Source: Dipteris shenzhenensis
Lineage: Eukaryota; Polypodiophyta; Polypodiopsida; Gleicheniales
Strand: one strand, 5' to 3'
NCBI GenBank assembly: GCA_047967505.1
Contig: CM106538.1
DNA: 64,000 nt
Shown: positions 1 through 12,680 of the stretch, piece after piece
Layout of the letters: each line of letters starts with the position of its first letter
Position numbering within the stretch: the stretch's first letter is position 1
Program-made: the position numbers and the translations under genes
The notes under the pieces: generated by a model
The model's database searches: none
Told to the model about the DNA's origin: nothing
The model's input: only the letters and a program-made list of their open reading frames with translations

Positions 1-2
1 GT

Positions 3-434
3 CGCTGCCTATTCAAGTCTCCAATGTCAACCATTACAGGTGCTGGCTTGGGCCTGTTTGTGCATGGCTCCATCAAGAGAGGGACTACTATTCTCCATTA
101 TGGAGGTGACAAGTACTCCTACAGAGACTGGAAGGAATTATGTAGAGTTCATCCAAGGCTAAAGAAGTACTCTATCCAAGAGGACCCTACTGTCCCTATG
201 AAGGATATGGTGCATATTATTGGTGATGTTCAATATGGCAATGTGGCAGGATTTATTAACAACAATAGAAATACCAATGTAAAGCCAAATGTTTGTTATG
301 TATTTTCCCCTGATGTTCCACCTTGGTATGACCCCATGATGAACATAGATATTGCAGAATAAGGTCACATTTGTATTGAATCCATAGATGATATACATGC
401 AGGAGAGGAGCTATTTGCAGACTATGAGTTTTGA
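3..434 (+). pseudogene. SET-domain protein fragment with an in-frame stop
   Basis: SET domains transfer methyl groups from S-adenosylmethionine to lysines, usually on histones. The frame is open from the window edge. It shows GAGLGLFV, the usual N-terminal SET motif, then GNVAGFINNNRNTNVKPN, which resembles the canonical RFINHSCxPN pocket with His and Cys lost, and finally GEELFADYEF, a typical SET C-terminal end. A TAA at 360-362 breaks the frame. The next 23 codons continue it in phase to a natural TGA at 432-434. No cysteine-rich post-SET segment follows. The start lies outside the window. A sequence derived from Copia-1 begins about 30 bases downstream. I read it as a decayed host gene or captured exon; family assignment is good, subfamily unknown. 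Confidence 0.7.
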
Positions 435-464
435 ATAACAACATTGTATTTCTAGTCAGTTGAT

Positions 465-1605
465 TTCACAGTAGTAAATGAGCAGACTACGGAAGATTTG
501 TGGAAGAAACTGTGTGCCACTTATGAAAAGGAAACTGCCTCTAATAAAGTTTACCTCATGAAGAGGTTGTTTGAGCTATAGCTAAAGGAAGGGGTCTCCA
601 TTGCTTCTCACTTGAATGAATTCAATATAATTTTCAGCTAGCTTCCGGCTCAGAAGATGAATTTTGATGCTGAGACAGGCAATATTTCTCTTATGTTCAT
701 TGCCATCCTCATGGGATACCTTCCGTACAGCTGTCAGTAACTCTGCACCTGGTGGAGTACTGAAATTTGATGATGTTGTGGGTAGTTTGTTGGCCGAGGA
801 GATTAGACGGAAATCTATGGACGGCAACAAGCAGGATGCAGCGTTAAATGTGCAAAGGGGTAGATCACAGTTCAGGGGGAAGTCCCAAGAAAGAGGGAAG
901 TCTCGTAGCAAATCCAAGGCATGGAACATTGAGTGTTACCACTATGGCAAGAAGGGCCATATGAAAAAGGATTGCTACAAGCTAAAAAGAGAGCAAAAGG
1001 ATAAGAAAAAGAATGCAAATTAGGGTGCAAATCAAAAGGAAGAGATTCCAAGGGAGGACAAAGGAAAAGTGAAGATCGAGGAGATCAATGCAGTCACACA
1101 TGATAGTGACAATGACGTTCTCTTCATGTCTAGTTTATCTACAGAGTTGCTTACCACTTTAGATGATGCATATTCCCAAGATTGGATTTTGGATTCTGGT
1201 GCTTCATTCCATGTTAGTCCCCATAGGGAATGGTTCTCCACTTATGACAGTGGAAAGACAGGTTGTGTGCATCTTGGAAATGACTATGCATGTGACATTG
1301 TGGGAGTAGGTGACATAAAGTTTTCTTTTGCAAATGGGTCTGCATTTATTTTGAAACATGTGAGACATGTGCCTAAGTTGACCAAGAGTCTTATTTCAGT
1401 GGATCAGCTAGATGATGCTAGTTTTCACACCACTTTTGGCTTTCAGAGTTGGAAAATTCAGAAGGGCTCTATGCTTTTGGCCAGGGGTGCCAAGTGTGGG
1501 ACTTTGTATCCCTTACATGTATCAGGGGTATTTGATCATGTTGTTGCAATAACCGAGCAGCCAAGCACTTCTTTGTGGCATTGCAGGTTGTGGCACATGA
1601 GCTAG
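465..1605 (+). pseudogene. Copia-1 gag and protease remnant
   Basis: Gag coats retrotransposon RNA and the aspartic protease cuts the polyprotein. Visible pieces are a UBN2-type gag region, a zinc knuckle degraded to CYHYGKKGHMKKDC (second Cys changed to Tyr), and protease motif DSGASFHV near 1195. Defects: a TAG near 580 (FEL*LKEG), another near 640, a frameshift near 678 (two bases lost relative to the sister copies), and a TAG at 1021-1023. From 664 onward the frame is the same as that of the 1069-1605 segment. The last stop, TAG at 1603-1605, lies just after the GHMS motif, which reads WHMS here. It is non-functional. Confidence 0.9.
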
Positions 1606-1611
1606 AATGGA

Positions 1612-4295
1612 ATGAAACTCTTATGCCATTTGGGTTATGTACCACATTTGAGTTTCTCTGATTTTGAATTTTGTGAGCACTATCTCTATGGGAAGCAGAC
1701 TAAATCAGCCCATAAAAGAAGGGGAAAGAAAGAGTTTGAAAAGCTTGATTTGATGCATTCAGACGTATGTGGTCCCATACCTACACAGTCATTAGGTGGG
1801 GCTGAATACTATGTGACATTCATTGATGATGCAATTAGGAAAGTGTGGGCTTATGCTATAGCTCAGAAGAGTGATGTATTCCAGGTATTTCAAAAATGGT
1901 TGGCCTTGGTTGAGAATTAGTCAGGTAGAATGCTTAAATGCCTATGGACTGACAATGGTGGAGAGTATCTCTCTCATGACTTTTAACATTTCTGTGATAC
2001 ACGTGGGATTAAGAGGGAGCTCACATCCCCTCGTACTCCAGAGCAAAATTCAGTTGTAGAAAAGATGAACTGTACCATTCAAGAAATTTGCAATGCATGC
2101 TTTCCAATGCAAGTCTTTCTAGTGGTTTTTGGGCTGAGGCAATGAAGACTGCAGTGCATGTGATCAATAGATCACCTAGTAAGAGTTTGGATGGTGGTAT
2201 TCCTAAAGAGGCATGGAGTGGCAAGAAGCCCTCTTACCCTCATTTGCGTATATTTGGGTGTGAGGCATATGCACATGTGCCAAAAGAGCTTCGAAAGAAG
2301 CTAGATCCTAAGTCTAGGAAATGCATCTTTCTGGGTTATGGTGAAAGTGGAGAGATGGGCTATCGTCTCTGGGATCCAGAAGCAAAGAAGATCATACACA
2401 ACCATGATGTAGTCTTCAATGAGAAGAAGATGCATAAGGCACCCATGAGGGATGTGGAAATGAGGAGAATCACTTTCCAGGATGTGAATCCACCTGCATA
2501 TATTGATAGATAGCAAGTTGTCCATGCACCAAATGTGCAAGAAATGGTACCACCAAGTACTCCCACAGGTATACAATCAAGGGTAGATGATGGATCATCT
2601 ATTGGTGGAAATGATGAGCCAAATGTGGCTGATATGCAGGTGGGACAGCAAGCTAAAATGCCCTTGAGAAGATCATCTACAGTGTCCAGACCACCTGATA
2701 GGTTTGTTCCAGGGGTAGACTATGTGATGCTTACTGATTGCGGGGAGCCTTCTTGCTACAGAGAGGCTATGATGCGTGAGGATCAATGCAAGTGGGAGTT
2801 TGCTATGCAATCAGAGATGAGTTCACTTATGAAGAATAAGACTTGGGACTTAGTTTCTTTGCCACATGGAAAGAAAGCATTGCCATGTAAATGGGTCTAC
2901 AAAATGAAGGTAACAGGTGATGATGTGCCTAGGTACAAGGCCCATTTGGTCACTAAAGGGTTCAAGCAAGAGAAGGGTGTGGACTTTGATGAGATATTCT
3001 CTCTGGTTGTGACGATGACCACACTTAGATGCATGCTTGGACTAATGGCATCAGAGGATATGGAGCTTATGCAGATGGATGTCAAGACATCTTTCTTGCA
3101 TGGGGATTTGCATGAGGAAATTTACATGGTGTAGCCAGAAGGCTTTGAAGAAAAGGGCAAAGATCATTTAGTTTGCAAGCTGAAGAAGAGTCTCTATGGG
3201 CTTAAGCAAGCTCCTAGAGAATGGTATCAGAAGTTTGATGCTTTCATTCGGTCTCAGGGTTTTAGAAGGAGTGAAATTGATCACTACCTCTACACTAAAA
3301 CGGCTAAGGATAATCGCCTGATAATCTTGGCACTATATGTGGATGATATGCTATTGGCTAGCAAGAATACTTATGAGCTAGATGCATTAAAGGCCAAGCT
3401 GCATGAGGCCTTTGATATGAAGGATTTGGGACTTGCAGGTCATATTCTTGGTATGCGCATCATGCGTGATCGGAGTAGGAAACTCCTTTGGCTTTCACAA
3501 AAAGATTATGTTATAAAAGTATTGCAGCATTTCAATATGGAGGGGGGGAAGGCAGTGAGTACTCCATTGCCTCCATATGTGAAACTGAGTCATACAGATA
3601 GTCCCAAATCAGATGAGGAAAGGGCCATGATGGCCAAGGTTCCTTATGCATCAGCAGTTGGGAGTCTTATGTATGCTATGATAGCTACTAGACTAGACAT
3701 TGCATTTGTAGTGAGAGTTGTTAGCCGGTATATGGCTAATCCAGGAAAGAGGCATTGGGAGGCAGTTAAGTGCATCATGAGGTTCATGAAGGGTACCAAG
3801 GAGATGTGCATCTACTTTGGTAGAGGAGACATGTGTGTACTTGGGTACACAGATTCAGACTATGCATGGCATGTGGATAGTAGGAGATCCACTTCTGGTT
3901 ATGTGTTCACCTTTGCAGGTGGTGCAGTGTCGTGGATGTCTTGCACACAGAAAAGTGTTGCTTTGTCTACCACAGAGGCTAAGTATGTTACAGTCACAGA
4001 AGGTTGCAAGGAGGCTATATGGCTTGCTCAGCTAGTGGGAGATTTGGGGATTCATACAGGTGTACCGACATTGCATAGTGATTCCATGAGTGCTATTCAG
4101 CTAGCACAGAATCCGGTCTTTCATGCAAAGACCAAACACATTGAGGTTAGGTACCATTTCATCAGGAAGGTACTTGAGGACAAGCGCATAGAGCTTGTCA
4201 AGGTTCATACAGATGCTAACCCTGCAAATATGCTGACGAAGAGTCTACCTAGTCAGTGGTTTGAGTATTGTCATGTATTGATGGGCATTGGATAG
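1612..4295 (+). pseudogene. Copia-1 integrase, reverse transcriptase and RNase H remnant
   Basis: The segment continues the polyprotein after the stop at 1603. It has the integrase core with FIDD and TDNGGEY, then the GAG-pre-integrase and linker region, reverse transcriptase with YVDDMLL at about 3336, and copia RNase H with LSTTEAKYV. Breaks are a TAG at 1918-1920, a TAA near 1985, a one-base deletion near 2080 that shifts frame, and TAGs at 2511 and 3132. The last open piece, 3327-4295, keeps the whole C-terminal half of RT and RNase H to its natural stop. The sequence is close to Copia-4 throughout. Confidence 0.9.
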
Positions 4296-4351
4296 TATGC
4301 TCACTAGTTGTTCTCCCTTAAAGGCAGTGCATTGTCCTTTAAGTGGGAGGT

Positions 4352-4521
4352 TGTGGGGGTTAAAGGTCACTGTGCCTTTACCTCGATTATGTACAATACT
4401 CAAACACATATATAAATGAATGAAAAAGAAGATTAGGGTGTTCTGCACGCACCAAAACTTGTGTGGCTCTCTGTTTCTCTCTCTCCCTCTTCCGTTCTTG
4501 CTTTCGTTTAGAGCACTCTCA
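4352..4521 (+). repeat. 3' LTR of Copia-1
   Basis: 170 bp, beginning TGTGGGGGTT and ending GCACTCTCA, so it has TG...CA termini. It matches the LTRs of Copia-3, -4 and -5. It contains a TATA-like ACATATATAAATG and a CT-rich 3' part. It is preceded directly by the polypurine tract and followed directly by Copia-2 RT/RNase H sequence in reverse. Confidence 0.92.
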
Positions 4522-7500
4522 CTTCACTGCCTCCTAATGCCTCTTTCCTAGATTAGCCATATACCAGCTAACAACTCCCACTACAAATGCAATGTCTGGT
4601 CTAGTAGCTATCATGGCATACATAAGACTCCCAACTGCTGATGCATAAGGAACCTTGGCCATCATGGCCCTTTCCTCATCTGATTTGGGACTATCTGTAT
4701 GACTCAGTTTCACATATGGAGGCAATGGAGTACTCACTGTCTTCCCCCCCTCCATATTGAAATGCTGCAATACTTTTGTAACATACTCTTTTTCTAAAAG
4801 CCAAAGAAGTTTCCTACTCCGATCACGCATGATGCGCATACCAAGAATATGACCTGCAAGTCCCAAATCCTTCATATCAAAGGCCTCATGCAACTTGGCC
4901 TTTAATGCATCTAGCTCATAAGTATTCTTGCTAGCCAATAGCATATCATCCACATATAGTGCCAAGATTATCAGGCTATTATCCTTAGCCCTTTTAGTGT
5001 AGAGGTAGTGATCAATTTCACTCCTTCTAAAACCCTGAGATCGAATGAAAGCATTAAACTTCTAATACCATTCTCTAGGTGCTTGCTTAAGACCATAGAG
5101 ACTCTTCTTCAACTTGCAAACTAAATGTTCTTTGCCCTTTTCTTCAAAGCCTTCTGACTGCACCATGTAAATTTCCTCATGCAGATCCCCATGCAAGAAA
5201 GCTGTCTTGACATCCATCTGCATAAGCTCCATATCCTCTGCTGCCACTAGTCCAAGCATGCATCTAAGTGTGGTCATCTTCACAACCAGAGAGAATATCT
5301 CATCAAAGTCCACACCCTTCTCTTGCTTGAACCCTTTAGCAACCAAACAGGCCTTATACCTAGGCACATCATCACCTATGACCTTCATTTTATAGACCCA
5401 TTTACATGGCAATGCTTTCTTTCCATGTGGCAAAGAAACCAAGTCCCAAGTCTTATTCTTCATAAGTGAACTCATCTCTGATTGCATAGCATACTCCCAC
5501 ATGCGTTGATCCTTGCGCATCATAGCCTCTCTGTAGGAAGAAGGCTCCCCGCAATCAGTAAGCATCACATAGTCTACCCCTGGAACAAACCTGTCAGGCA
5601 GTCTAGACACTCTAGATGATCTTCTCAAGGGCATTTCAGCTTGCTGTCCCACCTGCATATTAGCCACATTTGGCTCATCATTTCCACCAATAGATGATCC
5701 GTCATCTACCCTTGATTGTATACCTGTGGGAGTACTTGGTGGTACCATTTCTTGCACATTTGGTGCATGGACAGCTTGCTATCTATCAACATATCCAGGT
5801 GGATTCACATCCTGGAAAGTGATTCTCCTCATTTCCACATCCCTCATGGGTGCCTTATGCATCTTCTTCTCATTAAAGACTACATCATGGCTGCATATGA
5901 TCTTCTTTGCTTCTGGATCCCAAAGACGATAGCCCATCTCTCCACTTTCACCATAACCCAGAAAGATGCATTTCCTAGACTTAGGATCTAGCTTCTTTCG
6001 AAGCTCTTTTGGCACATGTGCATATGCCTCACACCCAAATATATGCAAATGAGAGTAAGAGGGCTTCTTGCCACTCCATGCCTCTTTAGGAATACCACCA
6101 TCCAAACTCTTACTAGGTGATCTATTGATCACATGCACTGCAGTCTTCATTGCCTCAGCCCAAAAACCACCAAAAAGACTTGCATTGGAAAGCATGCATT
6201 GAAACCTTTCTTGAATGGTATGGTTCATCTTTTCTGCAACTGGATTTTGCTCTGGAGTATGAGGGGATGTGAGCTCCCTCTTAATCCCATGTGTATCACA
6301 GAAATGCTGAAAGTCATGAGAGAGATACTCTCCACCATTGTCAGTCCATAGGTATTTAAGCGTTCTACCTGACTGATTCTCAACCAAGGCCAGCCATTTC
6401 TAAAATACCTGGAACACATCACTCCTCCGAGCTATACCATAAGCCCACACTTTCCTAGTTGTATCATCAATGAATGTCACATAATATTCAGCCTCGCCTA
6501 ATGACCGTGTAGGCGTGGGACCACATATGTTTTAATGCACCAAATCAAGCTTTTCAAACTCTTTCTTTCCTCTTCTTTTATGGGCTGATTTAGTCTGCTT
6601 CCCATAGAGACAGTGCTCACAAAATTCAAAATCAGAGAAACTCAAATGCGGTACATAACCCAAATGGCATAAGAGTTTCATTCCATTTTGGCTCATGTGC
6701 CCCAACCTGAAATGCCACAAAGAAGTGCTTGGCTGCTCGGTTATTGCAACAACATGATCAAATACCCCTGATACATGTAAGGGATACAAACTCCCACACT
6801 TGGCACCCCTGGCCAAAAGCATAGAGCCCTTTTGAATTTTCCAACTCTGAAAGCCAAAAGTGGTGTGAAAACTAGCATCATCTAGCTGACCCACTGAAAT
6901 AAGGCTCTTGGTCAACTTAGGCACATGTCTCACATGTTTCAAAATAAATGCAGACCCATTTGCAAAAGAAAACTTTATGTCACCTGCTCTGACTATGTCA
7001 CATGCGTAGTCATTTCCAAGATGCACACAACCTCTCTTTCCACTATCATAAGTGGAGAACTATTCCCTATGGGGAGTAACATGGAATGAAGCACCAGAAT
7101 CCAAAATCTAATCTTGGGAATATGCATCATCTGAAGTGGTAAGCAACTCTGCAGATAAACTAGACATGAAGAGGACATCATTGTCACTATCATGTGTGAC
7201 TGCATTGATCTCCTCGATCTTCACCTTTTCTTTGTCCTCCCTTGGACTCTCTTCCTTTTGATTTACACCCCAATTCGCATTCTTTTTCTTGTCCTTTTGC
7301 TCTCTTTTCAGCTTGTAGCAATGATTTTTCATATGGCCCTTCTTGCCACAATGGTAACACTCAATGTTCCATGCCCTAGATTTGCTACGAGACTTCCCTC
7401 TTTCTTGGGACTTCCCCCTGAACTGTGATCTGCCCCTTTGCACATTTAAGGCTACATCCTGCTTGTTGCCATCCATAGACTTCCGTCTAACATCACCAAA

Positions 7501-8034
7501 TTTCAATACTCCACCAAGTGCAGAGTTAATGATAGCTATACAGAAGGTATCCCATGAGGATGGCAATGAACATAAGAGAAATATTGCCTTAGTCTCTGCA
7601 TCAAAATTCATCTTCTGAGCCTCAAGCTAGCTGAAAATAATATTGAATTCATTCAAGTGAGAAGCAATGGAGACCCCTTCCTTCATCTGTAGCTCAAACA
7701 ACCTCTTCATGAGGTAAACATTATTAGAGGCAGTTTTCTTTTCATAAGTGGCACACAGTTTCTTCCACAAATCTTCCGTAGTCTGCTCATTTACTACTGT
7801 GAAATAAACTGACTCTGCAAGATGAAGTCTAATAGTAGATTTTGCTAATGCATCCAACTCATTCCAATCATCCTCAGACATATTTGCAGGCTTAGCTTCA
7901 ATCCCTGCCAAGGGTTTAATCTGCTTCTTTTGAATAAGCACATCCCTTATTTGTTCTTTCCACAAAGAAAAGTTTGTCCCATCAAACTTTTTAATGCTAA
8001 AAAACTCCTTTTCAGACATGGAAGAGGATGCCAT
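4522..8034 (-). pseudogene. Copia-2 gag-pol polyprotein remnant
   Basis: It reads from MASSSMSEKEFF at 8034 through gag, zinc knuckle CYHCGKKGHMKNHC, the protease region, the integrase zinc region and catalytic core, and RT with YVDDMLL near 4945. The open pieces are 7627-8034, 7108-7611, 6532-7026, 5779-6387, 5062-5757 and 4534-4965. Stops and small indels separate them. Gag has lost about 40 bases around 7490 that encode the DDVVGSLLAEEI segment present in the sister copies. The RNase H end is missing. There is no sign that it could make a working product. Confidence 0.88.
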
Positions 8035-8406
8035 GATGCAAATGAAGCAAAAATCCCAAATGCTAGTGCCTACAAGAGAGAATCACACCAAATACCAGGT
8101 GCACCCAAATGTGTATGCCACAATAGAGTGAAATATCACCAAAACTCATGTCTCAAAGCATCTGACTCATGTGCATATACTATGCATCCATATGAGCAAA
8201 TCTGGCCCAAAAGAAAATGCCAACTGCAATGGTAATCCAAAATGCCAATAAGTGCCAAATGACTCAAGCATAAACACCATCCACTGGCATATGCATTAAT
8301 AATATCTCATCCAAGAGAGCATAGCACTATCAGTGCATCACCTGCAATGTGTCAAAGCTATCCCTCAGCATAAAATAGCATCCATGTGCAAAGCGTTCAT
8401 AAAAAT
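8035..8406 (-). other. Truncated leader of Copia-2
   Basis: Non-coding sequence upstream of gag, alignable by eye with the gag-proximal leader of Copia-3 (12681-13007) and Copia-4 (30570 to about 30930). It stops at CATAAAAAT immediately before the Copia-3 LTR. No primer-binding site is present. Confidence 0.75.
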
Positions 8407-8575
8407 TGAGAGTGCTCTCAACGGAAGCAAGAATGGAAGAAGGAGAGAGAGAGACAGAGAGCCACAAGTTTTGGTGATTGCAGAACCACCCTAATCTTCT
8501 TTTTCATTTATTTATATATGTGTTTGAGTATTGTACATAACCGGGGTAAAGGCACAGTGACCTTTAACCCTAACA
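8407..8575 (-). repeat. 3' LTR of Copia-3, abutting the Copia-2 leader
   Basis: 169 bp with TGAGAGTGCT at the left and CCCTAACA at the right on the + strand, so TG...CA termini. The complement of the polypurine tract (ACCTCCCACTT, 8576-8586) follows and leads into Copia-3 RNase H, which identifies this as the 3' LTR of Copia-3. Confidence 0.9.
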
Positions 8576-8628
8576 ACCTCCCACTTAAAGGACAATGTGC
8601 CTTTAAGGGAGAACAACCAGTGAGCATA

Positions 8629-11600
8629 CTATCCAATGCCCATCAATACATGACAATACTCAAACTGCTGACTAGGTAGACTCTTCGTCAACATATCTGC
8701 AGGGTTATCATCTGTATGAACCTTGACAAGCTCTATGCGCTTGTCCTCAAGTACCTCCCTAATGAAATGGTACCTGACCTCAATGTGTTTGGTCTTTGCA
8801 TGAAAGACCGGATTCCGTGCTAGTTGAATAGCACTCATGGAATCACTATGCAATGTCAGTACACCTGTATGAATCCCCAAATCTCCCACTAGCCGATCAA
8901 GCCATATAGCCTCCTTGCAACCCTCTGTGGCTACAACATACTCAGCCTCTGTGGTAGATAAAGCAATGCACTTCTGTGCGTGAGACATCCACGACACTGC
9001 ACCACCTGCAAAGGTGAACACATAACCAGAAGTGGATCTCCTACTATCCACATGCCCTGCATAGTCTGAATCTATGTACCCAAGTACACACATGTCTCCT
9101 TTACCAAAGCAGATGCACATCTACTTGGTACCCTTCATGTACCTCATGATGCACTTAACTGCCTCCCAATGCCTCTTTCCTGGATTAGCCATATACCGGC
9201 TAACAACTCCCACTGCAAATGCAATGTCTGGTCTAGTAGCTATCATAGCATACATAAGACTCCCAATTGCTGATGCATAAGGAACCTTGGCCATCATGGC
9301 CCTTTCCTCATCTGATTTGGGACTATCTGTATGACTCAATTTCACATATGGAGGCAATGGAGTACTCACTACCTTCCCCCCCTCCATATTGAAATGTTGC
9401 TATACTTTTGTAACATACTCTTTTTGTGAAAGCCAAAGGAGTTTCCTACTTCGATCACGCGTGATGCACGTACCAAGAATATGACCTGCAAGTCCCAAAT
9501 CCTTCATATCAAAGGCCTCATGCAACTTGGCCTTTAATGCATCTAGCTCATAAGTATTCTTGCTATCCAATAGCATATCATCCACATATAGTGCCAAGAT
9601 TATCAGGCTATTATCCTTAGCCCTTTTAGTGTAGAGGTAGTGATCTATTTCACTCCTTCTAAAACCCTGAGACCGAATGAAAGCATCAAACTTTTGATAC
9701 CATTCTCTAGGGGCTTGCTTAAGACCATAGAGACTCTTCTTCAGCTTGCAAACTAAATGCTCGTTGCCCTTTTCTTCAAATCCTTCCGACTGCACCATGT
9801 AAATTTCCTCATGCAAATCCCCATGCAAGAAAGCTGTCTTGACATCCATCTGCATAAGCTCCATATCCTCTAATGCCACTAGTCCAAGCATGCATCTAAG
9901 TGTGGTCATCTTCACAACCGGAGAGAATATCTCATCAAAGTCCACACCCTTCTCTTGCTTGAACCCTTTAGCGACCAAACGGGCCTTGTACCTAGGCACA
10001 TCATCACCTGTGACCTTCATTTTGTAGACCCATTTACATGGCAATGCTTTCTTTCCATGTGGCAAAGAAACCAAGTCCCAAGTCTTATTCTTCATAAGTG
10101 AACTCAGCTTTGATTGCATAGCATACTCCCACTTGCATTGATCCTCATGCATCATAGCCTCTCTGTAGCAAGAAGGCTCCCCGCAATCAGCAAGCATCAC
10201 ATAGTCTACCCTTGGAACAAACCTATCAGGTGGTCGATGATCTTCTTAAGGGCATTTCAGCTTGCTGTCCCACTTGCATATCAGCCACATTTGGCTCATA
10301 ATTTTTACCAATAGATGATCCATCATCTACCCTTGATTGTATACCTGTGGGAGTACTTGGTGGTACCATTTCTTGCACATTTGGTGCATGGACAACTTGT
10401 TGTCTATCAACATATGCAGGTGGATTCACATCCTAGAAAGTGATTCTCCTCATTTCCACATCCCTCATGGGTGCCTTATGCATCTTCTTCTCATTGAAGA
10501 CTACATTATGGCTACGTATGATCTTCTTGGCTTCTGGATCCCAGAGACGATAGCCCATCTCTCCACTTTCACCATAACCCAGAAAGATGCATTTCCTAGA
10601 CTTAGGATCTAGCTTCTTTCGAAGCTCTTTTGGCACATGTGCATATGCCTCACACCCAAATATACGAAATGAGAGTAAGAGGGCTTCTTGCCACTCCATG
10701 CCTCTTCAGGAATACCACCATCCAAACTCTTACTAGGTGATCTATTGATCACATGCACTACAGTCTTCATTGCCTCAGTCCAAAAACCACTAGAAAGACT
10801 TGCATTGGAAAGCATGCATTGAAACCTTTCTTGAATGGTACGGTTCATCTTTTCTACAACTGGATTTTGTTCTGGAGTACGAGGGGATGTGAGCTCCCTC
10901 TTAATCCCACGTGTATCATAGAAATGCTGAAAGTCATGAGAGAGATACTCTCCACCATTGTCAGTCCGTAGGCATTTAAGCGTTCTACCTGACTGATTCT
11001 CAATCAAGGCCAGCCATTTCTAAAATACATGGAACACATCACTCTTCCGAGCTATAGCATAAGCCCACACTTTCCTAGTTGCATCATCAATGAATGTCAC
11101 ATAGTATTCAGCCCCGCCTAATGACCGTGTAGGCATGGGACCACATACGTCTGAATGCACCAAATCAAGCATTTCAAACTCTTTCTTTCCCCTTCTTTTA
11201 TGGGCTGATTTAGTCTGCTTCCCATAGAGACAATGCTCACAAAATTCAAAATGAGAGAAACTCAAATGCGGTACATAACCCAAATGGCATAAGAGTTTCA
11301 TTCCATTCTGGCTCATGTGCCCCAACCTGCAATGTCACAAAGAAGTTCTTGGCTGCTCGGTTATTGCAACAACATGATCAAATACCCCTGATACATGTAA
11401 GGGATACAAAGTCCCACACTTGGCACCCTTGGCCAAAAGCATAGAGCCCTTTTGAATTTTCCAACTCTGAAAGCCAAAAGTGGTGTGAAAACCAGCATCA
11501 TCTAGCTGACCCACTGAAATAAGACTCTTGGTCAACTTAGGCACATGTCTTACATGTTTAGAAATAAATGCAGACCCATTTGCAAAAGAAAACTTTATGT

Positions 11601-12680
11601 CACCTACTCCCACTATGTCACATGCATAGTCATTTCCAAGATGCACACAACCTATCTTTCCACTTTCATAAGTGGAGAACCATTCCGTATGGGGAGTAAC
11701 ATGGAATGAAGCACCAAAATCCAAAATCCAATCCTAGGAATATGCATCATCTGAAGTGGTAAGCAACTCTGTAGATAAACTAGACATGAAGAGAACGTCA
11801 TTGTCACTATCATGTGTGACTGCATTGATCTCCTCGATCTTCACTTTTCCTTTGTCCTCCCTTGGACTCTCTTCCTTCTTATTTGCACCCCAATTTGCAT
11901 CCTTTTTCTTATCCTTTTGCTCTCTTTTCAGCTTGTAGCAAATTTTTTTCATATGGCCCTTCTTGCCATAGTGGTAACACTCAATGTTCTGTGCCCTGGA
12001 TTTGCTACGACACTTCCCTCTTTCTTGGGACTTCCCCCTGAACTGTGATCTGCCCCTTTGCACATTTAAGGCTGCATCCTGCTTGTTGCCATCCATAGAC
12101 TTCCATCTAATCTCCTCGGCCAACAAGCTACCCACAACATCATCAAATTTCAGTACTCCACTAGGTGCAGAGTTACTAACAGCTGTACGGAACGTATCCC
12201 ATGAGGATGGCAATGAACTTAAGAGAAATATTGCCTTAGTCTCCACATCAAAATTCATCTTCTGAGCCTGAAGCTGGCTGAAAATAATATTGAATTCATT
12301 CAAGTGAGAAGCAATGGAGACCCCTTCCTTCATCTGTAGCTCAAACAACTTCTTCATGAGGTAAACTTTATTAGAGTAGTTTCCTTCTCATAAGTAGCAC
12401 ACAGTTTCTTCCACAAATCTTCCGTAGTCTGCTCATTTACTACTGTGAAATAAACTGACTCTGCAAGATGAAGTCTAATAGTAGACTTTGCTAATGCATC
12501 CAACTCATTCCAATCATCCTCAGACATATTTGCAGGCTTAGCTTCAATCCCTGCCAAGGGTTTAATCTGCTTCTTTTGAATAAGCACATCCCTTATTTGT
12601 TCTTTCCACAAAGAAAAGTTTGTCCCATTAAACTTTTTAATGCTGAAAAACTCCTTTTCAAACATGGAAGAGGATGCCAT
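8629..12680 (-). pseudogene. Copia-3 gag-pol polyprotein remnant
   Basis: It reads from MASSSMFEKEFF (ATG at 12680) to the natural end of RNase H at 8629. Domains are in copia order: gag, zinc knuckle (second Cys changed, CYHYGKKGH), protease with DFGASFHV (the active-site Ser changed to Phe), integrase, RT with YVDDMLL, and RNase H with LSTTEAEYV. Defects include a small deletion near 12375 (frameshift), a TAG at the QDW site near 11735, a TGA near 11333, a TAG near 11022, a one-base deletion near 10664, a TAG near 10434, a deletion of about 11 bases near 10235, and stops near 9396 and 9121. It is clearly dead. Confidence 0.9.

Larger units (their letters stand above)
465..4521 (+). mobile_element. 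Copia-1, Ty1/copia element truncated at its 5' end
   Basis: This is the same family as Copia-2 to -5 in this window. It begins abruptly inside gag, at the codons reading FTVVNEQTTEDLW. It therefore lacks the 5' LTR, primer-binding site, leader and the first part of gag. The order gag, protease, integrase, reverse transcriptase, RNase H, then LTR is that of copia elements. A polypurine tract (AAGTGGGAGGT, 4341-4351) precedes the 3' LTR at 4352-4521. Its right end is fused without spacer to Copia-2, which lies in the opposite orientation. No target duplication can be tested because the 5' end is missing. Confidence 0.93.
4522..8406 (-). mobile_element. Copia-2, Ty1/copia internal region without LTRs
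   Basis: An antisense copy of the same family. Its 3' end is cut inside the RT/RNase H region at the junction with the Copia-1 LTR. Its 5' side keeps about 370 bases of leader (8035-8406) but loses the remaining 1 kb of leader and the primer site. The Copia-3 LTR starts at 8407. It therefore has no LTR of its own. The truncated leader may mark where Copia-3 inserted, followed by loss of the far side. Confidence 0.9.
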
